Source: Unio delphinus (lineage: Eukaryota > Mollusca > Bivalvia > Unionida > Unionidae). From it: a stretch of DNA of 64,000 bases. The notes beneath the pieces were generated by a model. It was not told the DNA's origin, did not search any database, and was given only the letters and a program-made list of their open reading frames with translations. The stretch lies in the NCBI GenBank assembly GCA_029339505.1, contig JAQISU010000132.1, positions 5,884,501 through 5,948,500 of the forward strand, written 5' to 3'. Position numbers and translations under genes: made by a program. How positions within the stretch are numbered: position 1 is the first letter of the stretch; each line of letters starts with the position of its first letter. Of the stretch, positions 35,754 to 47,394 are shown piece after piece.

Positions 35754-36239
35754 CTCCATCCTTCCTTTTCTTTCATATCTAAAATTTATGTTCTTGCATT
35801 GCGAATCAGTTAAGTATGTTTCGAATTATTCATGATGATAATATACATTTCTTAACATCAGAAATTCACATAATTGAAATTCAGGAGTGCAATAAAATTT
35901 GCTTCCTGATTCATTTACTTTTGTTGATAATGTATATAATGGTAAACGTAGAACTGGGTAAAGTAGGTTTACAGTTCTCACAGCTTAGTCCTAATGTTAT
36001 TCTGGGTTTAGATTGATGGTAGCTCTATAGAGTACAAATTAGCTATGTTCAAACGAGTCGTCATTTGATGAGACACACATGTTATAGTTAACTATATAGA
36101 TCTACATAACAGTTTACAGTTGTAGCACACTACACTATTTATAAGCAAAATATCATACTGCACAATGCATATGGTAAATCTTCTAAAAGTTTATATATTT
36201 TTCCACAAACGTAATCCTTTAGATAATCTGGTGGTTTTC

Positions 36240-37160
36240 TGATTCGGGATGATCTTCTTAATGCTAGGCTGGATGTTGGATATGTATTATTACATCTCGC
36301 TTCATCTTTCTTTACATTTATTGTATCATATGTCTGGTCATCAGATGGTGGAATTCTTTACTGATTGTAGAATGACGTATTTCTATTTAATCTGATGGTC
36401 TTCTCTTCTCGATGTTACCATTGCCCCCTTTTAGTTGATAACTTCATATAGTTTGGGGTCGAATGGAGTTAATAACTTGTCTCACTTTCCATGTTTTACT
36501 AGAACACTGTCTCCAACTTTGAAATTTGATTTTTTAGCTCTCCTAGTTTGATCTGCATAGCTCTTCATCTTTTCCTTTTTCTCAGTATCGGTTTTCCTAG
36601 TCTTGTTGTCCTCTGATTTCATTTGTGAGTTTTGTTTTCATTTTCCGTCCAAATTTAAATGTTGGCTGGAGATGTATTGGTTGTTGCATAATATGTGGTT
36701 TTGTAGTTGCGTAAAAAATGTTCATTTCTTGTTTCTAGCTTTTACGTTCTGTATTAGCTGCTTTGATTGTTTTTCCAATTATCATCATAAACCATTCTGC
36801 TTCGCCATTGGCTTGAGACCATAAAGGTGTAATGTCCCTGTGCTTTAATCACGTGTATTCAGCAAACTTTGTAAACTCTTGTCAATTGAATGGAGGTCGA
36901 TTATCCGTTTTTACAACTTCAGGTATTCCGAGCATTGAAAATATTTAGTAATTTTGCGGAATGACTGTTTTTGCAGATGTTGAGTTAATAATTTCAACTA
37001 CTGGATACCTTGAGTAGTCATCAATAAGTACCCTTAAGTAGACTCCTGACAGAAGAGGGCCACTTAAGTCCATGCTAATTTGGCTCCAAGGACTGTCTGG
37101 TAGAACTGTCATTTTTAGCGGCTCTGTAGTTTGCGTTGGCGTTGATACAAGACATGGTTT
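36240..37160 (-). pseudogene. Integrase of the canonical gypsy element
   Basis: From 37160 the minus strand shows SPWSQISMDLSGPLLSG and LRVLIDDYSRYPVVEIIN, the start of the core with the first aspartate. Across frames follow IPEVVKTDNRPPFN with the second aspartate, SQANGEAEWF at the glutamate position, and the C-terminal MKSYADQTRRAKKSNFKVGD with SVLVKHGK. The zinc-binding domain is missing, lost with RNase H in the deletion at about 37160. Stops and frameshifts rule out function. Confidence 0.8.
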
Positions 37161-37860
37161 ATTTTGCTTGGTTAAAGCTCTATGAGGCTGATTGATTGTT
37201 GCATAATTTGGGATAAATCGTCCCATATAGTTTGTCATGCCTAGACAACTGCGTACTTTTGATGAGTTTGATAGAGTGCTGGCGCTTTGGATTGCTTCCA
37301 CTTTCTTCGGATCTGCAGAAGTTCCATCTTTGCTGAAAACGTATCAAACGAAAACAATTTTGTCTTTGCTGAATTCACATTTGTGTTTATTTAGTGTCAA
37401 ACCCTTTCTCTGTATGCGAGTGAACGTAGACTTTACATGCTTGTCATGTTCTTCCTGAGTGCGACCAAATACTAGAATGTCATTGCTGATGTTCCTTGTG
37501 CCTTGTAGTCCTCCAGTGCTGTACGGAGTGTGTTTTGAAATATTTCCGCTGCAGATGATAATCGGAAAATAAGACGTGTATATCTTCTTAGTCTAATACG
37601 AGTTGCGAATGTTGTAATATTTCTTGATTTTTCGTCCGTTTCCAATTGATGGAAACCCAAATTTAGGTCAAGCTTGGAGAATATGGTTTCGCCCTTGAGA
37701 TCTGCTACAAGGTCATCTTTTGCTGGTGTGATGTATCTCTCAAAGTAATGCTTGATTGGGCAAATGCATATCAAAGCAGATCCTAATTTCGTCGGGGTTT
37801 TGGGGTTTGGGAGCAACAACAATTGGAGATACCCAAGGAGTTGGTACGTCTACCTTTTCG
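37160..37860 (-). pseudogene. Reverse transcriptase of the canonical gypsy element
   Basis: Main segment (37822-37472) contains YITPAKDDLVADLKGETIFS, KLDLNLGFHQLE and RNITTFATRIRLRRYTRLIF, the gypsy RT fingers and palm. The catalytic box reads SNDILVFG (about 37465-37485), with one of the two aspartates replaced. It continues in another frame to VRSCLGMTNYMGRFIPNYAT (37270-37210). It then joins integrase directly: RNase H has been deleted. Confidence 0.85.
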
Positions 37861-37869
37861 ATAATGTAT

Positions 37870-38480
37870 AATTCTTCATGTCTTTTTCGACTTTCTTCCG
37901 AATATGAAATGGAAAAGTCGATGGGGTTGAGTTACATGGATTATAGTATCATATGTGTGAAGATATATATGTACGTCTTTTAGTTTTCAAAATCCTTTGA
38001 AGATATCTGGGTACTTTTTACACAATTCTTCAGACTTGCTTTTCACTGTCGCATAAATTCTTGGAATTATTTCCAACTTTATGCTTGTTTCATATCTCAA
38101 TAGATTTCCAAAATTTTCTTTGGTTACATAGAATGGAGCTGTAGTGATCCTATACTTTGTTTCAAATTTGGCTTAAAATTTGCCAACTACATGTAATTTT
38201 GTTTCCGATCTATAAGCAAATACGTTCGTGTCTGTTTTCAGCAGTTTATGCTTCAGCTTTTTGAATGTATGTTCGTCTATGGTATCAATGCTTGATCATG
38301 TATCAATTAGTACTTCTATTGTCGTTCAATCTATTTCTACCATTGTGTGAGGTTGTTTTGGTGTCAGAATATTGACTTTAATTCTAGTTCGTAGTCCAAA
38401 GGTGTATTCTTTATGTGCGCTCTCTGATGTAATACTTCTATCTTGCTGGCTTTCTACTTTTTTAACTTAGCTTTCTGACT
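37870..38480 (-). pseudogene. Protease region of the canonical gypsy element
   Basis: Heavily decayed. In scattered frames the minus strand shows SIDTIDEHTFKKL-like residues after a probable aspartyl protease motif (around 38280-38310) and, nearer the RT, NSTPSTFPFHIRKKVEKDMK (about 37880-37940), the usual run-in to a gypsy RT. I cannot see an intact D-T/S-G triplet. Confidence 0.5.
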
Positions 38481-38519
38481 TGAGACTTGATCTAGAGACT
38501 TAAGTAAAATATTTTTTTT

Positions 38520-39170
38520 TCTTCTTGCTAAATTGCATTATCTCCCCTTTGCTGGACACTGCCTATCTTTGTGTGGATATAAACAATACAGTTTCTGCAT
38601 GCTTCTTTTCTCTTCTGTGGTTTGTTGGTGTCTTTAGCTTTCTCCATGAAATGTAACTTGTTTCTACGACGACTTGGTACATTTCGTTTTGTTATGGCAT
38701 TGGTATTCTCTCTTTCTGATTTTGGTATTTCTGTTGCTTGTCTGTCAGAGCGTTCTATGGCAAGGGCAAGTGTAAGAAGGTATGTTAGGTCCATCTCTTC
38801 ACGAACTGCACGATGTCTAAGACCTGTTGACAAACATCCCTGAATTATTTGTGAGATTTCTTTGTCGACATCACTGAATCCGCACGTTGCTGAAAGCTGC
38901 CTTAGCTTGGTGTGGAAATCATCCGTCGATCATCCATTTTGTTGTTTTTCTTCCCAATGTCAAATTCGTGGTTCGTCTTTGGTGCGAAATAGTTTGTCAA
39001 CTGTTCTACGGCGTTGGATAATCTTCTCCTGTCTCTTGGAGGTTTCGAAACTGTCGTTTACGTACTCTCCTGCTTAGTGCAAAAGCAATGCACGTCAATT
39101 TTTTGTGTCTCTGATGTCTATTCCAATTAGAAGTTGTGTTTTCGTGGACTGCGCATGGTGGGAAAATGAG
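38520..39170 (-). pseudogene. Gag of the canonical gypsy element
   Basis: The longest open piece (38833-38528) has STGLRHRAVREEMDLTYLLT and ALAIERSDRQATEI, followed by a basic stretch and a degenerate zinc knuckle starting CRNC with HTK..SVQQRG after it. Upstream frames show further Gag-like sequence. It would be the capsid/nucleocapsid precursor but is broken. Confidence 0.65.
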
Positions 39171-39300
39171 CAAACATGCTGCCATTATCAGAGATACAGA
39201 CTTTCACTGCAGGTGTAGAGCACGGTAAAGTAGAATGATCCAACTGTCCTAAGTCTTCCCTTGTTACCCTCATCCCTTTCGGCTATATCCTCGTCGCCAT

Positions 39301-39479
39301 TGTAATGATTGAGTTTTGTAATGAGAGAAGAAAGGACCTATTTCTACAAACACATGTTTATGTTACAGCATTCTGACCTGCATCTAGCACCCTATCTATC
39401 AGCCTTATTTCCAAACTCTAATATGCTGATTCAGCAGTGGGGAAATTCTATATCACCGTATAGCACTGCTTCTAGAACA
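39301..39479 (-). repeat. 5' LTR of the canonical gypsy element
   Basis: Plus strand starts TGTAATGATTGAGTTTTGTA and ends GCTTCTAGAACA. It aligns with 35567-35753 with many substitutions and a few indels. Confidence 0.85.
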
Positions 39480-40020
39480 CAACAGTAGGGACAAAGAGTT
39501 GATAAGGACAAACATAAACATACAGGAGCAAATCAAACAAATCAATACACATCCAAGCACATAGAAAATATGACATAAAGAAAAACCCACAGAAAGAATA
39601 GAGACTCGATAAGAAAAAGTATATTGTAAGAGTTAAAAACATTTATTCGATTATATACATGTGCTCTCTGGCCAGTGCTTTGGTCTAAGAACTATCCATT
39701 TAATACATAAACATTTGTACATGAGACAAACCTACTTACAAGCTATTTTGTTCTTGGCTCTAGTGAACTACTTTCTAAATAATAGTTCACGCCTTTCTAA
39801 AAATCACTTCATATACAACGTATTTACATTAAATGTTAATTTATAAGACAAAGCTAAAACAATACAAGTAACAAACAATCAAATAGGACAAAGTTCATGT
39901 TGCTCTCTATATCCGTCGAACACGTTGTTTAAAATGTGGTCAGCTACCACTTGTGTCTTAGCGTATATGTTTCCCATTACATACTCTCATTTATTAGTAC
40001 ATCTGATGTTATGTCCATCG
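39480..40020. other. Spacer with no recognised gene
   Basis: AT-rich; no coding signal found. Confidence 0.4.
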
Positions 40021-40029
40021 TTCTAGGTA

Positions 40030-40460
40030 CTCGGTAAGAAGATCAAGTGCAGTCATCATCTTCTTCCCATGGAGGTACAACGTATGCCATAAGAATGGTC
40101 ACTTTTCCATCGGTGATGTCAAATTTTTCTTTCATCGTCTTCTCATCTTCAATACGTCTCAAAATTTTGGAAGAATTTTGTTCTGCAGGTGTGCTAAACC
40201 TAAGACATACAGGCGAGTTCAAACTGTCGTGATACATAGATAGGCTCAAACAACCTCGATTTTGTACTTGGCATTGACGTTTCAATTCCTCTAACAGTGA
40301 GTCGGGTAGGTCCGTAAGAAACCTGCTATTTCTTTCTGGTGGAACGACAAGCGATACGTCTTTAAATTTCACCGTGTACGTTGTCCTAGATTTTCTCGAG
40401 GCCGCTGTCTCAGTGATTTGGATACTAAATACTCCAATAGGTCTTCTGAATCATTTACAT
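40030..40460 (-). pseudogene. Polinton-type DNA polymerase B, N-terminal segment (second copy)
   Basis: The open part (40372-40043) includes LPDSLLEELKRQCQVQNRG, LSLSMYHDSLNSPVCLRFS and KFDITDGKVTILMAYVVP. It aligns with the N-terminal segment of the neighbouring polymerase relic at 42.5-43.1 kb (LLTTLK.QCEAN, LSIHHDSL, KFHITVGKATMFMTNVS), so it is the same region of a different Polinton copy. It has lost everything that should follow. Confidence 0.6.
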
Positions 40461-40942
40461 TCTTGGATGCACTTTGCTGTGACGGTATGGTAGTGCAAGA
40501 GGTCAGTGATGTTTGTTCATTCTCTTTTTTCATCTACTGATTCATCTCTTCTACCCGCTTGTCCTCGCAATGAAGTATCGTTATTGAAAATCGTTCCCTT
40601 TCCTATACTGGGTGATAGTGATATCAGCATATCAATAAGGTAACGTCTTGTAGTCTGGAAGTTGCACTGGTTGCACTTAGTTTGTCATGTCGTTAGTACA
40701 TAAACAACTATTATGTGGTACCGCATTGGTGATGTGATCGTGAAGCATAGCATTGCATCTGAGTTTCTCATTGGACCTCAGTCTTACGTGTGATACTTGC
40801 TGTGTGAAAGGAATAATAGTTCTCGAATGACGTTGGTGCTTACTTTCGGTCTTGGACGTTGTTCGTTTTAATATGCTAACCAAAATCGACGTGACCCTAA
40901 GACAAAGTGAAGAGGTTGAGATGCTGCACTCTTTTATGGTAC

Positions 40943-41190
40943 GGGGCCCCGAGTGGCCGAGTGGTCTAAAGCGCTGTCCGTTACGGATCACTGCCGTCTC
41001 ACCTCTGTCTGCGTGGGTTCGAGTCTAAGATTTGGCAAATGTGGGTAAGTGAGAAAGCTTGCCAGTAGCTTCTCATGGGTCGGTGGCTCCTTCCGGGTTT
41101 TTTTCCGTGTTCTTCCTCCATCATTAATACTGGCCGCCATGTATAGCCTATATTGTGCTTAAAAATGGCGTTTAAACATAATAAAAAAAA
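40943..41190 (+). mobile_element. tRNA-derived SINE, full-length, in a Polinton relic
   Basis: A 248-bp SINE flanked by perfect 12-bp target duplications CTTTTATGGTAC (40931-40942 and 41191-41202). The head resembles tRNA-Leu and has good internal RNA polymerase III boxes: TGGCCGAGTGG (A box, 40954-40964) and GGTTCGAGTCT (B box, 41016-41026). The body contains GAGAAAGCTTGCCAGTAGCT and TACTGGCCGCCATGTATAGC, and the end is GCGTTTAAACATAAT followed by A's. Confidence 0.95.
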
Positions 41191-41269
41191 CTTTTATGGT
41201 ACACCATATGATAGACTTTTTTCCACTGGTCGACTGACGATTTGGTGTGTGGGTAAATGTACAAGTAAT

Positions 41270-43137
41270 GTAGCAAGCTTTGACCGAGGATTAGCGTTTG
41301 ACAAAATTCGTTGTTTGAGGGCTTATGACATCCATGGTGTATTCTGGCATGAATCGTTGGCTGTACACTATGGAGCAAGCTTTGGCGATGGTACCGGCTT
41401 CTTTCAGAGGATCAATCCCTCCGTGTTTCATAAACAGTTATCGACATTTTCCACAGCAACGCCGTAAAATTTACAAGTCGGAACGACAATTCATTAACAT
41501 TTCTTCCTAAAGGTCGAAGGGGGTCCGAGGCATGATTCTGGTACCAAGCGAAGAAAACTTCTCGTAGTTCGGTGCGAACGTTGTCGGGTTCATAGTAGTG
41601 AGCCCCAGGCAAATGAGGTAGAACAGCATGTTGATTGGCTTTGGTATTGAAAAAGTGACGAAAATAGCATTTGGCTATTTCTGTCATTCCAAACATGTAA
41701 GGCTCGTGACTCTAATGCATGACCAAGTAACTCATCAAAGCTTTAAACCGCACTTGTCCCACTTGCCTGTAGATGACTATGGCTTCGTTGAAAGTCAATT
41801 TTAATACGTTCATTGCCTTGTTCCGTATACGAAAGTGTTCATCGATTCCAAAAAAAAAATCTGAGCCATTACCGTGGCATGGCAATGACAATCTTTGTAA
41901 CGTTCGGTATCTTCTTGACTCCGCGTCTTGTCGATAGGGTCTGCGGTCCATCTGGTGAAATCGGCTAGTGTGTTTGGTTACATAAATACTTTTTTTCACG
42001 TCCTCCAAGAATTTTGCTGCAGTGAGGGCAATAAATAAATATAGGCTCTTGGATGCACTTCTCGCCCGCTCGGTGAGCCACACGGTCATTTCGATCCTCA
42101 ATGCTTGTGTTGCTCTCGATTGTTATTGCCATAGTCTTATTTCTCATAATAATATATGTATCCCATGAATCCATTGATAATGGTAATGGTATCAAAATGT
42201 TCATCATGATGATAGATGTGAATATGTTTTCAGTCTTTGAAATTTCTTCCACGAAACAAACGAGATCGACGCACTTCTTGAGGGTGTACTTTCAAAACGA
42301 AGCGTAGAGCCAGGACATATTGCAATTTTTGCATTTTAGTAATGCCGCAGGGCGTGTCCCCATTTGCTGTAACAAGAGTTCTGCTCCACTTCGTTGTTTG
42401 GCTCGGTCCGATTGTTGTATAGTTTTCCAGTCTCTTTTTAAATTCTGCCGCGTCGTTCTTGTCGGCATACGTCTTGTCCCACCACGATGAAACAGGCTAA
42501 ACACATATGGTCTTCAGTATTGTTAATTTGAACGAGGCTCTCTTTGGTGATGTGAAATTCGTCCATCCATAACAACGTTTTGCATCCTGTACCTTGGAGA
42601 AGAGAAACGTTGGTCATGAACATTGTCGCTTTTCCAACGGTGATGTGAAACTTGTCATTGGATTGTTGCCCGTGTTTAATCTTGTCGATCACTTGGAAGG
42701 TGTCAGTTCTGCTGTGCTGCTAAACACTATCAAACGGGGTACTTCAAACTGTCGTGATGAATTGAAAGTCTCAAGAGATAGTCTTCGTTGGCTTCACATT
42801 GCTATTTCAGTGTGGTTAACAAAGAAACCCATACATCGGTGATGAAACCCACTGCTTTATCCACCGATGTGTTGGACTTAAAATTTTAAAACTTCACCGC
42901 GTACGTGTAGGCAGTGATTCTAAAGTTTCTAACGGAGCGCTTTTCCGCCTCTCGAATGCGGTAGTATTTCTTCGGGCTTAGTGGTGGTGGTGGTGGACTT
43001 TGGTTTGGTATCGGCTCTCTCGGTCTGGTCGAAGACCTGTAAGGTGTAGGTTCCGGTTCGCTGATGTCTTCGTTTTGAGCGAAAGCTTCGATTCGTGTAT
43101 GAGGCGATATGTCACGTCGCTTTTTAATCTCTGCCAA
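41270..43137 (-). pseudogene. Polinton-type protein-primed DNA polymerase B relic
   Basis: Minus-strand pieces follow the order of a Polinton PolB N-terminal and exonuclease half: KKYYRIREAEKRSVRNFRIT (about 42960-42900), FHITVGKATMFMTNVS and FHITKESLVQINNTEDHMCL (42640-42510), DWKTIQQSDRAKQRSGA (42440-42390), a Cys/His-rich region near 42060-41960, KCYFRHFFNTKANQHAVLPH and YYEPDN with FFAWYQNHASDP (41670-41520), then LFMKHGGIDPLKEAG and IAKACSIVYSQRFMPE (41440-41340). The C-terminal polymerase palm is absent. Multiple stops and frameshifts. Protein-primed PolB replicates the element's linear DNA in autonomous Polintons. Confidence 0.75.
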
Positions 43138-43194
43138 TCAAATCGTGCGATCATTTCATCTCGATTGCTGATTCAGAAATGATTTAACCAAGTT

Positions 43195-43223
43195 ATCTCT
43201 CTCTGTCTCTGTCTGTCTGTCTG

Positions 43224-43268
<45 letters not shown>
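43195..43268 (+). repeat. TCTG/TC simple repeat
   Basis: CTCTGTCTGTCTG-type units passing into pure CT units. Confidence 0.93.
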
Positions 43269-43271
<3 letters not shown>

Positions 43272-43730
43272 TAATTTTGATTGAAATATAATGGGATCTG
43301 TTTCCTTTTGAAGATACCTGCTATCCCAAAATTTTAATCAGTATTCACCATGACTACGTGAATTGTTCCGTTTGTCATGGAATTATTTTACAAAGCTTAC
43401 ACACTAACATTGTTGAACGATTTTATCTTACATCAGTATATCTATCGCTGGATGAAATAAAATCTTCAGTTGACTAGAGCTTGTATAATTCAGGTATCAG
43501 CTTTATCCTTTTTTTGGCTCTGCAATGTGTCACAGGGAAAAAGTTCTAACATTAGATTACCGTTTTTTCTGAAAAGCAACAAACACGTTGTTTTGTTTTT
43601 CTTCAAGAATGACGCGAGTGACGTTGAACTGTTATAAACATACCAATGATTAACTCTGAATTCTAAATCCAAAACACACGTTCAAAACAAACGTAACAAT
43701 ATTCGACCTATTTTCTCACAGTTAAATTTT
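43269..43730. other. Spacer with no recognised gene
   Basis: No coding signal found. Confidence 0.4.
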
Positions 43731-43735
43731 GGACA

Positions 43736-43875
43736 GCAGTGGCGTAGCGAGGATATTTGGCGCCCAGGGCAAAACACCCAGTTATGTTGATAATTTGGGC
43801 TGATTTAGCGCCCCCTAGCCACCAGGGCGAATACCCCCTACCCACCCATCGCTTCGCCAGTTAGACGGTCGATAG
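43736..43875 (+). repeat. Possible terminus of a DNA transposon
   Basis: Starts CAGTGGCGTAGCGAGGATAT, a sequence style I associate with ends of non-autonomous DNA transposons in many animals, followed by GGCGCCCAGGGCAAAACACC and a GC-rich segment. No matching inverted end was found nearby. Confidence 0.35.
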
Positions 43876-43964
43876 AACAATGCGCGTTTTGGTGCTGTTT
43901 TGTTTTTTTCCCTTGCCCATAGATTTATTAAAACTTTGCAACATTGTGGGTAGCATGTGCTGTT

Positions 43965-44080
43965 AAGCAGTCAGTTGACAATACAGTTATGGTTGCACTG
44001 AGAACAGACTCGTTTGTTTTGGCGTTTCTTAATTTTTATATTAGGCGAGTGTATGCGGCATTAAATTTGTGAATAAAAAC
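43965..44080 (+). repeat. Dispersed block, copy 2 (upstream of ZNF3)
   Basis: AGACTCGTTTGTTTTGGCGT ... ATTTTTATATTAGGCGAGTG then TATGCGGCATTAAATTTGTG. Matches the copies at 11640-11760 and 56764-56840. Immediately after it, ACAATTCGGCCCAA is repeated four times in slightly varied form (44092-44165). Confidence 0.6.
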
Positions 44081-44229
44081 GGCTTATAGACAATTCGGAC
44101 CAAAGACAATTCGGCCCAAGACAATTCGGCCCAACTTGGACCGAAAATAAGACGATTCGGCCCAAATCATATATTGAAGATAAAACAACTTTTCATTAAA
44201 AAGTTGAAGTCTATTCCACAGCTATCTGT

Positions 44230-44969
44230 TAATTTCAATTCTGGTATTTTTAGATGTAACATCACTATATACCAACTTTCCGCATGCATTTGGTATTGAA
44301 GCGTGTACAAATTTTTTGGATTACAATCCTAATAATAGCCCACTATCTTGTGAAGAAATTTGTATAATATTAAAACTTATCTTGGAAAATAATTATTTTC
44401 AATTTAACAATACGAAATACATAATGGGTACGGCAATGTGTATTAATATAGCTCCTTCATACACTTTCCTCTCATGGGTAAATTTGAAAGGGAATTTCTT
44501 CAAAACGAAAAGTTGAATCCATCTCTTTGGTTCAGATTTTTTGATGACATTTTTATATCTGGAAGTAGTCAACCGAAGAACTGTAAAATTGTATTGATCG
44601 CCTAAATCATTTTCACCCGACAATTCAATTTACTTATACTACATCTAGTACGCATATTTCATTTTCAGATGTATATGTGATATAAAATATTGATAACACT
44701 ATCTCTGCAAATATTCATATCAAGGAAATTAATTTCCACCAATATGTCAATAATCTTCATGTCATCTCCTGTCATTTAAAAACGGTATACCACACAGCCA
44801 GTCAAAAAGATACCGACGTATTATTTCAGATAATTGTCAGTTACAAAATTCGTTGAATAAATTCCAAACATATTTACAAAACAGAAATTATCCTACACAT
44901 ACAGTTCATTCTGCGCTGAACAAAGCCCTTAATATTACTCAACATTGGGCTTTAAACAAAGCAGTATGT

Positions 44970-45035
<66 letters not shown>

Positions 45036-45130
45036 TAATTCCTTTCACAATACAATTGAATCCTGCATTATCTAATCTATGTCGTACAATTAATAAATTG
45101 TACTCTGCTAAATTTATCAAATAAATTTAT
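44230..45130 (+). pseudogene. Penelope-like reverse transcriptase relic
   Basis: The RT starts with FLDVTSLYTNFPHAFGIEAC (44245-44305, motif A with its aspartate), continues with LSCEEICIILKLILENNYFQ and GTAMCINIAP (44343-44455), and has a motif C reading WFRFFDDIFISGS (44529-44566). FHPTIQFTYTTSS-like sequence follows. The LDVTSLYTN and FFDDIF boxes and the order are those of Penelope-like RTs, which normally carry a C-terminal GIY-YIG endonuclease; I do not see one. A frameshift near 44470, one or more stops and a GA microsatellite at 44973-45033 interrupt it. Confidence 0.62.
44973..45033 (+). repeat. GA microsatellite
   Basis: About 30 perfect GA units within the Penelope-like relic. Confidence 0.95.
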
Positions 45131-45189
45131 CAATTTACCAGCGTAAAAACACTTTACAAAAAATAAATCAATTATCGCTTAAAGAAGAC

Positions 45190-45680
45190 CCAAGAATTTG
45201 CAAGATTTTCTTTTATTAGTACTAAACAGATAGAAAAGAAGAAAGAAAAAAGAACATTTTCGTCATCTAAATGTAACATACACCGGTGCTCTTGATGTGC
45301 AAATAGAAGAGAAACTACTATGAATAATCATCGCTTTCATAGATAAAATTATAGAGATCCGCAGTTTTCATCTAGTACTTTAACACAGTTTAACACCAAT
45401 AATAACTCTCTAAGCGAATTGTCTTTCATGCCGAAATTTTATAACCAGTGAATATCACAACATATGGCACTTAAAAAAAATGGTATGCATCAATAATAAT
45501 CATTTATTTGGTTGGATTTTTATAATAAAACGTACAAGTAAATTTTGGTTAGCAAATCTAAAAAATTTGCAAGATTTTTTTTAATAGTACAGACAGAAAA
45601 GAAGAAAAAAAACATTTTCGTTGTCTAAATGTAACATACGTTGATGCGATGTGTAAACATAAGAGACACTAGTGTCAAGT
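45190..45680 (+). repeat. Imperfect duplication, two copies about 120 bp each
   Basis: AATTTGCAAGATTTTCTTTT ... AACATTTTCGTCATCTAAAT (45194-45275) recurs as AATTTGCAAGATTTTTTTTA ... AACATTTTCGTTGTCTAAAT (45560-45630). A neighbouring piece, GAATAATCATCGCTTTCATA with ATCCGCAGTTTTCATCTA (45320-45375), recurs at 46860-46915. Confidence 0.7.
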
Positions 45681-45699
45681 GCCAAATTTTTCGCCAGTG

Positions 45700-47390
45700 A
45701 AATTCATTAATTAATTCTTAGTCTAGCCGACAATTAACTGTCTTGGAGTAGGAGTTTGGACGAAAGAATGTTTACTTAACTGTTAGAATATTGATAGTAG
45801 AACCGAACTTGGTGTTTGACACGCTTAAGAGAGAGAATTTCTCACGTATAGATGTCAAAGTGATTTGAAACAAATGGTAGGGTGATATTTCGACTCCAAG
45901 TGGCATTTTTGGCATCTTGATAGACGGTTTTTCAAAAGGTCCGTAGGAATAGCATTTATTCCGATTGGTCAAATGTAGAAGAAGGGGGGTGTCGAACCCT
46001 AGAATCGGGAAATATATTCTCTGAGCTAATGAGTTTAAATCAGTCTTCTGGAAGGTGCTTTGCAAGAAAGCAGTGTTGAACTACTATCATTAATTCTGGA
46101 ATAAAGACTCCGGGGGTATTTTAGAGCAGTGCCTTCGTAACAATAAGCTCAGGAAAGTCCGCCGGAAATCAAACGGCAGAAGCACGCCAAAAACACAAGG
46201 TATTTAGCTCAAATTCACATTTTTCAAAGGAAAATAGTTTGTTTGGAAAGAGTGAGAATTAGCGAGAAGTCAAGAAATAGGAGGGAAAAGAAGTCAGAAG
46301 TAAGAGTTGTGGAATTCCCCGTTCAATCAAAGGGCTATCTAAAGTCGTGACGCACGCAGAAGGAAAAATCCAGTCAGCGAACAAGGTCATTGTGAATCAC
46401 CCAACAGTCCAATGTTAATGAACATTCGATTTCATGATGAAAGTTACTATCAGTTATTAACGGTTAAATTCATCTATTTTATTAGTGTTTGAATTTTAAT
46501 TAACGTATCTGCTATTTTAAAGCTTCGGTTTTGATGTACTTCTGAACGAAGAATAGTCAGAAGGAAAGAAAATTGTAATTTACTGTATCATTCTTCTCTT
46601 AATTGTATTTTAATTAAATTCTCTTTTTATCTTTACGGGGGCTCGTGTGTTGTCTTGTTCAAGATACCATCTCAGATTACCATATCCACTCTATGACCGG
46701 GCAAATTACACCGTAGAGGTCATTCCTTAGATAAACGAGTATTAACGGGAGGCGGTGTCGAGTGTTGTTTTTCCAAGTTGCGCAATACCTCTGACCAGGG
46801 ACTTGTGCAATATTGTACTGATAACCCTCGATACCGAGCCAGCCGTTACAACTAGTATTATGAATAATCATCACTTTCATATATACAATTATTGAGATCC
46901 TCAGTTTTCATCTAACAAAATACGTTGTCCGTTTCTTTTAAAACATTTCGTACCTGAAGAAGCACAAATTAAATGCGAAATTATTCAACCGTTCATTGTT
47001 AACAGTTGATTTATTATTTAACTATTTTCAATGGAATTTAATCGTGGCTTCTAATTTTAGTACTATATAAATTATATCGGCGAGTATTCTTTACAACAGA
47101 AACAAACCGGAGTTAGAAATACTGAAATGGTTTCACTAAAATACAGACATAATGCAATGGTATTATATTGCTCATGGAGGAAAGATCACAATTACCGGGT
47201 ACAAAATACTATATCAAAGAGGTGCATATGTCCACAAGAATTAGCACAATGCCATTGTCTTTCATTCGACGTGGAGAAAAGAATTGCAAATTTTATAGAT
47301 TTAATAAGTTACTAAGTTGGAAAAAAAAAACAACAATAAATAAAGCCTTGACAACCATGTGGCGAAATCTCAGAATTATTATATATTATC
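45700..47390. other. 1.7-kb stretch with no recognised gene
   Basis: No firm gene. TTTACGGGGGCTCGTGTG at 46634-46651 resembles a retroelement primer-binding site, and the preceding AT-rich sequence could be an old LTR, but no second LTR was found. A minus-strand 97-residue open frame at 46065-45772 has no recognisable motif. Confidence 0.35.
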
Positions 47391-47394
47391 CTTG

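Larger units (their letters stand above)
35567..39479 (-). mobile_element. LTR retrotransposon, gypsy superfamily, canonical pol order
   Basis: Two short LTRs of about 180 bp enclose 3.5 kb with gag, protease, RT and integrase relics in the usual gypsy order on the minus strand. A polypurine tract lies next to the 3' LTR, and the 5' LTR is followed by ATGGCGACGAGGATATAGCC, a sequence common at the primer-binding region of gypsy elements. RNase H is missing and frameshifts are frequent. LTR divergence is clearly higher than in the element at 16.9-22.9 kb, so this is an older insertion. No target duplication seen. Confidence 0.85.

Noticed and set aside
40950..41030. tRNA-Leu gene
   Set aside because: The pol III boxes belong to the head of a SINE with target duplications and an A tail; the acceptor stem is not closed.
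46634..46660. Retroelement primer-binding site GGGGGCTCG
   Set aside because: No paired LTR or gag-pol sequence could be recognised around it.
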